This document shows, piece after piece, positions 59,287 through 64,000 of a stretch of 64,000 nucleotides of DNA (its first letter is position 1; every line of letters starts with the position of its first letter). Source of the DNA: Sphingomonas sp. 8AM (lineage in GTDB: Bacteria > Pseudomonadota > Alphaproteobacteria > Sphingomonadales > Sphingomonadaceae); assembly GCF_902506455.1 (NCBI RefSeq), contig NZ_LR733844.1:722415-786414 (forward strand). The letters are read 5' to 3'. Both the position numbers and the translations under genes were made by a program. The notes below the pieces were generated by a model. The model searched no databases and was not told where the DNA came from. It saw only the letters and a list, made by a program, of their open reading frames with translations.

Positions 59287-61815
59287 GTGGTGGTCAGCTT
59301 CCGTCGTCGCGTGCTCGTTCCGTTGCTGGCCTCTGCGGCGTTTGCCGCTCCCGCCGGCGCGCAGGCCGGCTCCGGCCAGACGACCGCTGCCGACACCCCG
59401 TCGCAGTCACCCACCGCCACCACCGCCGATGGCGACATCATCGTCACCGCACAAAAACGTGACGAAAGCATTCAGAACGTCCCGATCAGCATGCAGGCGA
59501 TCGGCACGCGCCGGCTCGACCAGCTGAACGTTTCCAACTTTACCGATTACACGCAGCTGCTGCCATCGGTGGCGTTCCAGTCATCGCAGCCGGGCGTCAC
59601 CACTGTCTACATGCGTGGCGTCGCCTCGGGTGGCGACGGCAACCATTCGGGGTCGCTGCCCTCGGTCGGCGTCTATCTCGACGAGCAGCCGGTCACGACG
59701 ATCGGCGGCACGCTCGACATTCACATCTACGATATTGCGCGCATCGAGAGCCTCGCGGGCCCGCAGGGCACGCTGTACGGCGCATCGAGCGAGGCGGGAA
59801 CGATCCGCATCATCACCAACAAGCCAGACACCGCCGGTTTCTACGGGCGCGTCGATGGCGAGGTGAACATGCTGCATTCGGGCGGCATCGGCTACACCAG
59901 CGAGGGGATGCTCAACATCCCGTTCGGCGAGAGCGTCGCGCTGCGCGTGGTCGGGTTCTACCAGAAAGACGCCGGCTTCATCGACAACGTCCCCGGCACA
60001 CGCCGCTTCCTGCCGGAGGAGGGCGGGATCAGCGTCGACAACGCCACCTATGTGAAGAAAGATTATAACGACACCGAGACCTATGGCGGGCGCGCCGCGC
60101 TCAAGATCGACCTCGACGACAATTGGACCGCGACGCCCACCTTGCTCTATCAGGAGCAGAACAGCCACGGCAGCTATGGCTACGATCCCAAGGTCGGCGA
60201 TCTCGAGGTGCAGCGCTTCTACCCCGAATACCGTCGCGACCGCTTTGCGCAGGCCGCGCTGACCATCGAGGGCCAGCTTGGCAACTGGGACGTCACCTAT
60301 GCCGGCGCATTGCTTGATCGCCGCGCGGTGCAGTCGAGCGACTATACCGATTATTCCGAGGCTTATGACTCGCTATATTCGTCGGTCGGTGGGCTGGCGG
60401 GCTATTTCTACTATCAGGACAACGCCGGCAACACGATCGACCCACGCCAGCGCGTGATCGGCCGCGATCACTTCAAGAAGCTCAGTCAGGAAGTGCGCAT
60501 CGCCTCGCCGGTCGACCGGCCCTTCCGCCTGGTCGCGGGTGCCTTCTACCAGCGGCAGAGTAACCTGATCTTCCAGGATTATCAGATCCCGAACCTTGGA
60601 TCGCAGGTCTCGGTCAACGGCTATCCCGGTACGCTGTGGCTGACGCGCCAGCACCGCGTCGACAAGGATTATGCGGTCTTCGGCGAGGCGAGCTACGACC
60701 TCACTCCGAAGCTGACGCTCACCGCGGGCGCCCGCGTCTTCATCTACGACAATTCGCTGGTCGGCTTCTTCGGCTTCGGCCGCAACCCCGGCGTCGATCC
60801 CGCGGACGGCCGTCCCTACACGGCCAGTCCGTTCAACGCCGCCGGCAGCCCGCGCACCGGCGCAGCAAGTTGCTACATGGCCGGCGGCGGCACGCTGCGC
60901 GACGCCTATCTCAACGGCGGCGACACAACCGCTTTCCTGACCACGCCCGATGTCGGCGCGATTCCGTGCGTCAATCTCGGCGTGCCCGACGGCAACCGAG
61001 TGGCACCCAAGCGCGCCGATGGTCAGGGTGTCACCTACCGCTTCAACGCGACATGGAAGCCGACCGACGAGGTTCTGCTCTACGCCACCGCCTCGCGCGG
61101 CTTCCGCCCCGGCGGCATCAACCGTCGCGGCGACGTCGGCGATTACGCGGCCGACTTCCTGACCAATTACGAGATCGGGTGGAAAACCACGCTACCCGGC
61201 GGCGCGGTTCGGTTCAACGGCGCGGTGTATCAGCAGAACTGGGACCAGTTCCAGTTCTCGTTCCTCGGCGAGAACAGCTTTACGGTGATCCAGAACGGCC
61301 CGGACGCGCGCATCCGCGGGATCGAAATGGACACCAACGTGACCTTCGGCGGCCTTTCGCTGACCGCCGCCGGTTCCTACACCAACGCCCGGACCCGCAC
61401 CGACCTGTGCGACTCGGTGGATTGCAACGCGGAGGGCGCAAAGATCCTCGCCCCGGCGGGGACGCGCCTGCCGATCACCCCGCGCTTCAAGCTCAGCGGC
61501 ACGGCGCGCTACACGGTGCCGATCGGCGCGGCGCGCGTCTACGTGCAGGGCCTCGTCGCGCACCAGAGTTCGGCGTCCTCCGACCTGCGGCTCGAGAAAG
61601 CCGCCGCGTTAGGCAGGTTGGCTCCCTATACCAGCGCGAACCTGTCGATCGGCGGCGAAGTCGCCAATTACACGTTCGAGGTCTTCATCCGAAACCTGTG
61701 GGACGAACGCGGCCAGATCTCACGCTTCCAGCAATGCGGATCATGCGATCAGCGACCCTATATCGTCCCCATTGCGCCCCGCACCATCGGCCTCCGTGCG
61801 GGCTTGAAATTTTGA
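59287..61815 (+). CDS. TonB-dependent outer membrane receptor
   Basis: This 842-residue receptor has a signal peptide (RVLVPLLASAAFAAPAGAQA), a TonB-box-like DIIVTAQKRDESIQNVPISM region typical of sphingomonad receptors, a plug domain (TVYMRGVASGG, LPSVGVYLDEQPV, IARIESLAGPQGTLYGASSE) and a barrel ending in IGLRAGLKF. The GTG start follows AAAGGGG with 6-base spacing. The following genes (DUF5690 membrane protein and TIGR03364 oxidoreductase) suggest an organophosphonate-type substrate, though the receptor sequence itself does not name its ligand. Confidence 0.93.
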   Translation: MVVSFRRRVLVPLLASAAFAAPAGAQAGSGQTTAADTPSQSPTATTADGDIIVTAQKRDESIQNVPISMQAIGTRRLDQLNVSNFTDYTQLLPSVAFQSSQPGVTTVYMRGVASGGDGNHSGSLPSVGVYLDEQPVTTIGGTLDIHIYDIARIESLAGPQGTLYGASSEAGTIRIITNKPDTAGFYGRVDGEVNMLHSGGIGYTSEGMLNIPFGESVALRVVGFYQKDAGFIDNVPGTRRFLPEEGGISVDNATYVKKDYNDTETYGGRAALKIDLDDNWTATPTLLYQEQNSHGSYGYDPKVGDLEVQRFYPEYRRDRFAQAALTIEGQLGNWDVTYAGALLDRRAVQSSDYTDYSEAYDSLYSSVGGLAGYFYYQDNAGNTIDPRQRVIGRDHFKKLSQEVRIASPVDRPFRLVAGAFYQRQSNLIFQDYQIPNLGSQVSVNGYPGTLWLTRQHRVDKDYAVFGEASYDLTPKLTLTAGARVFIYDNSLVGFFGFGRNPGVDPADGRPYTASPFNAAGSPRTGAASCYMAGGGTLRDAYLNGGDTTAFLTTPDVGAIPCVNLGVPDGNRVAPKRADGQGVTYRFNATWKPTDEVLLYATASRGFRPGGINRRGDVGDYAADFLTNYEIGWKTTLPGGAVRFNGAVYQQNWDQFQFSFLGENSFTVIQNGPDARIRGIEMDTNVTFGGLSLTAAGSYTNARTRTDLCDSVDCNAEGAKILAPAGTRLPITPRFKLSGTARYTVPIGAARVYVQGLVAHQSSASSDLRLEKAAALGRLAPYTSANLSIGGEVANYTFEVFIRNLWDERGQISRFQQCGSCDQRPYIVPIAPRTIGLRAGLKF

Positions 61816-62128
61816 CGCCGATCAAGGTGACGCTGGCCGTTGACGCTCTCGACTTTTCGTGGGCGTCAACGACGGCCATCCGGCGCAAGGCGCCGTCGGA
61901 TCCGCGCTGATGACGCTGGGATCATAATCAGCGTACCCACCCGTTCCATACCGCAAGCCCGCAGCACCGCCGCATCCGTCTTCCGGAACAGCTGCCGGGA
62001 CTGAAACCCGCCGCCCTGCGGCAGGCGGACAAACGGAGGCTGCGAGGCGGAGCCGGTGACGCGTCGCTCGAGCACGCCGAAACGGGAGCATGGCTTACCG
62101 GCTGGCGATGTAACAGCACTGTAGTTCT
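61816..62128. other. Intergenic region between TonB receptor and DUF5690 genes
   Basis: About 310 bases without a gene. It starts with a terminator-like inverted repeat (listed separately) and ends at the palindrome before the DUF5690 start. Antisense frames here have no recognisable product. Confidence 0.55.
61838..61871 (+). terminator. Terminator-like inverted repeat after the TonB receptor
   Basis: Perfect nine-base arms CGTTGACGC and GCGTCAACG with a 16-base loop begin 22 bases after the receptor stop. No T run follows, so efficiency as an intrinsic terminator is doubtful. A regulator site is the alternative. Confidence 0.35.
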
Positions 62129-62144
62129 TCTGGACCATACCAGA
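62129..62144. promoter_or_regulatory. Palindrome immediately before the DUF5690 start
   Basis: TCTGG-ACCATA-CCAGA has five-base perfect arms and ends 3 bases before ATG 62148. The TGG-N6-CCA core resembles GntR-type operators. A protein bound there would block initiation. No regulator gene is seen inside the window. Confidence 0.4.
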
Positions 62145-62147
62145 TGT

Positions 62148-63443
62148 ATGAACTCGGAGCTTCTGATCGCAAAGCGTCGTCGCGGCACCGCCGGTATAAA
62201 GGCGGCCTTCCACTCGCTCGTTTATGGAAGTGCGGCGTTCGGCACCTATTTCGCGATGTACGCCTTTCGCAAGCCGTTTGCCGCGGCGACCTTCGCCGTG
62301 GTGCCCGGCTGGCACCATGCCGTCGACTATAAGACGGTGCTGCTTATCGCGCAGGTCGTCGGCTATGCGCTCTCCAAATTGATCGGCATTCGCGTGATCG
62401 CCGAATTCGGGCGGATCGGTCGTGGTCACGCGATCCTGTTGCTGATCGCGCTGTCGTGGGTGGCGCTGTTGCTGTTCGGCATCGTCGCGCCGCCATGGAA
62501 CATCATGTGCCTGTTCCTGAACGGTCTGCCATTGGGGCTGATCTGGGGCCTCGTGTTCAGCTATGTCGAAGGGCGTCGCACCTCGGAATTGCTGGGCGCG
62601 ATGCTATGCGCCAGCTTCATCCTGTCCTCCGGTGTGGTGAAGTCGGTCGCGACGCTGATCTTGGAAGCAGGGGTCGGTCCCTTCTGGATGCCGGCGGCAA
62701 CCGGGCTGGCGTTCGTGCCGCTGTTGCTGGTGTGCGTCGCGTTGCTGGAACGGATGCCGCCGCCGGACGCGCGCGATATCGCCGAGCGGCGCGCGCGCGT
62801 GCCGATGCCGCGGACGGCCCGTGTAGCGTTCCTTCACGCGCATGGCATCGCGATCGCGCTGCTGGTCGCGGGCTATGTGCTGCTGACCGCGCTCCGCGAC
62901 TTCCGCGACAATTTCGCCGCCGAAATGTGGGCGGCGATGGGGTCCGGGGGCGATGCCGCGATCCTCACGCAGAGCGAAGTGCCGGTCGCGATCCTCGCAC
63001 TGGCGGGGTTGGCGGGATTGATGGCGGTGCGCGACAACCGCCAGGCGGTGCTGGCGATGCACGCGGTCATCATGTTGGGGGCGATCTTGCTGGGCGCGGC
63101 GACCTTCGCGTTTCAGATCCACGCGATCGGGCCGTTGGCGTGGATGATCCTGACCGGCTCCGGGCTGTACCTCGCCTATACGCCCTACAATGCGATGCTC
63201 TTCGATCGGATGGTCGCCGCGGTCGGACAGGCGGCCAATGCCGGGTTCCTGATCTATATCGCCGACGCCTCGGGCTATGTCGGCAGCGTTGCACTGCTCC
63301 TTTATCGCAGTCTCGCGGCGCCGAAGATGGCGTGGGTGCCGTTCTTCGTCGACGCCGGTTACGTCACCGCGGTCGCGGTAGCGGTGCTGACCGCGATCTC
63401 CGCGCTGCATTTCGGGCGCACGCGTCCGGCGGAGGCGGCATGA
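62148..63443 (+). CDS. DUF5690 family membrane protein, MFS-like
   Basis: This 431-residue integral membrane protein has about twelve helices and matches the DUF5690 family, which has an MFS-like layout. Family-typical parts are YFAMYAFRKPFAAATF near the N-terminus, GLPLGLIWGLVFSYVEGRRT, and SGLYLAYTPYNAMLFDRMVA. It probably moves a solute across the inner membrane. Its stop overlaps the FAD oxidoreductase start in ATGA form, so transporter and enzyme are coupled. No good ribosome site precedes ATG 62148, so a leaderless message is possible. Confidence 0.88.
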   Translation: MNSELLIAKRRRGTAGIKAAFHSLVYGSAAFGTYFAMYAFRKPFAAATFAVVPGWHHAVDYKTVLLIAQVVGYALSKLIGIRVIAEFGRIGRGHAILLLIALSWVALLLFGIVAPPWNIMCLFLNGLPLGLIWGLVFSYVEGRRTSELLGAMLCASFILSSGVVKSVATLILEAGVGPFWMPAATGLAFVPLLLVCVALLERMPPPDARDIAERRARVPMPRTARVAFLHAHGIAIALLVAGYVLLTALRDFRDNFAAEMWAAMGSGGDAAILTQSEVPVAILALAGLAGLMAVRDNRQAVLAMHAVIMLGAILLGAATFAFQIHAIGPLAWMILTGSGLYLAYTPYNAMLFDRMVAAVGQAANAGFLIYIADASGYVGSVALLLYRSLAAPKMAWVPFFVDAGYVTAVAVAVLTAISALHFGRTRPAEAA

Positions 63444-64000
63444 CGTACGACGTGATCGTGGTCGGTGCGGGCATCGTCGGGCTCGCCCATGCCCTCGCCG
63501 CGAGCCGGCGTGGCGCACGCGTGCTGGTGCTCGACCGCGATGCGCGCGCGAACGGCGCATCGATCCGCAACTTCGGCTTCGTAACCGTCACCGGACAGGC
63601 GCGCGGCACGGTCTGGACGCTCGCGCGGCGCAGCGCCGCGATCTGGCGCGAACTGGCCGGGCCGGCCGGTATCGCGATCGAACAGGAGGGGTTGACGGTG
63701 ATCGCGCGCCGGCCCGCGGCCGCGGCGGTGCTCGAGGCCTTCGCCGCGACCGAGATGGGCGAGCATTGCCGGATGCTGTCCGCCGCCGAACTCGCGGCGC
63801 GGCTGCCGGTCGCGCCCGGCGCGGCGTGCGCGGCGCTCGACAGCCGTTACGACCTGCGGGTCGAATCGCGAACGGCGATCCCGCGGCTGGCGGCATGGCT
63901 GGAACAGGCGCATGGCGTCACGATCAGGCGCGGCGTCGCGGCGATCGAGGTGGTAGAGGGCGGCGTCATCACCGCCGGGCGAACCTATACCGCCCCGGCC
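63440..64000 (+). CDS. TIGR03364 FAD-dependent oxidoreductase (aminophosphonate-type), cut by window end
   Basis: Only the first 187 residues are present; the frame is open at the window edge. The N-terminus DVIVVGAGIVGLAHALAA binds FAD, and NGASIRNFGFVTVTGQ is close to the highly characteristic RNFG segment of the TIGR03364 group. That group is described as syntenic with phosphonatase-like hydrolases and proposed to deaminate aminophosphonates oxidatively. The gene is translationally coupled to the DUF5690 transporter. I would expect a HAD-type phosphonatase-like gene just beyond the window. Confidence 0.87.
   Translation, partial: MTYDVIVVGAGIVGLAHALAASRRGARVLVLDRDARANGASIRNFGFVTVTGQARGTVWTLARRSAAIWRELAGPAGIAIEQEGLTVIARRPAAAAVLEAFAATEMGEHCRMLSAAELAARLPVAPGAACAALDSRYDLRVESRTAIPRLAAWLEQAHGVTIRRGVAAIEVVEGGVITAGRTYTAPA

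Overview
The window reads as a chromosomal stretch from a high-GC alphaproteobacterium of the sphingomonad type (Sphingomonas or a close relative). Supporting signs are the alphaproteobacterial sulfate-assimilation block with DUF2849 and DUF934 proteins, two large TonB-dependent receptors, a Zur-MerC pair, three candidate promoters of the EcfG general-stress type (GGAAC-N17-GTT), and several short palindromic repeat families dispersed between genes. Genus-level assignment is inference from gene content and style, not from a marker gene. There is no rRNA, CRISPR array, prophage or recognisable complete insertion sequence. One tRNA (Glu, anticodon TTC) is present.

Layout. 0-4 kb: siroheme and assimilatory sulfate reduction operon (uroporphyrinogen methyltransferase, DUF2849, sulfite reductase hemoprotein, DUF934, CysH), all overlapping or close. 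4-10 kb: a catalase-like gene with a stress-type promoter, an SDR / APH-like kinase / acyl-CoA dehydrogenase operon, and a divergent tandem TetR regulator with a palindrome between them. 10-14 kb: AraC regulator, GST, and an EF-hand protein followed by a two-component system. 14-24 kb: housekeeping genes mostly on the minus strand (suhB-like, efp, M23 peptidase and L,D-transpeptidase, thiE, class I aldolase, a PemK/RHH toxin-antitoxin pair, dxs, Zur, MerC), separated by repeats. 24-32 kb: recJ, tRNA-Glu, a secreted MetX-like hydrolase, an NTF2-like protein, and a TonB receptor coupled to a DUF218 protein.

31.7-41 kb is less dense and more accessory. It holds a 1.15 kb decay zone with remnants of an S1/P1 nuclease and a VOC protein, general-stress genes (YflT-like, GlsB-like, PAS-LuxR regulator), a self-regulated-looking CopG / PHA depolymerase operon, an outer-membrane barrel, a metallophosphatase and orphan membrane proteins. 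41-52 kb: SDR, glucokinase, DEDDh-BRCT exonuclease with AlkB, two c-di-GMP GGDEF-EAL proteins flanking a GH10 xylanase, and an M20 peptidase. 53-57.6 kb: TetR, Rieske oxygenase, FAD oxidoreductase and an APC permease, which looks like a small catabolic unit. 57.6-64 kb: TPR-sulfotransferase, second TonB receptor, DUF5690 membrane protein and the start of a TIGR03364 FAD oxidoreductase. Together these look like the beginning of an aminophosphonate-use locus that continues past the window.

The most interesting leads are the probable aminophosphonate locus at the right edge, the set of putative EcfG-type promoters, a 180 bp multi-hairpin element between suhB and efp, a CopG operator lying on its own promoter, and repeats that have become part of a gene end.
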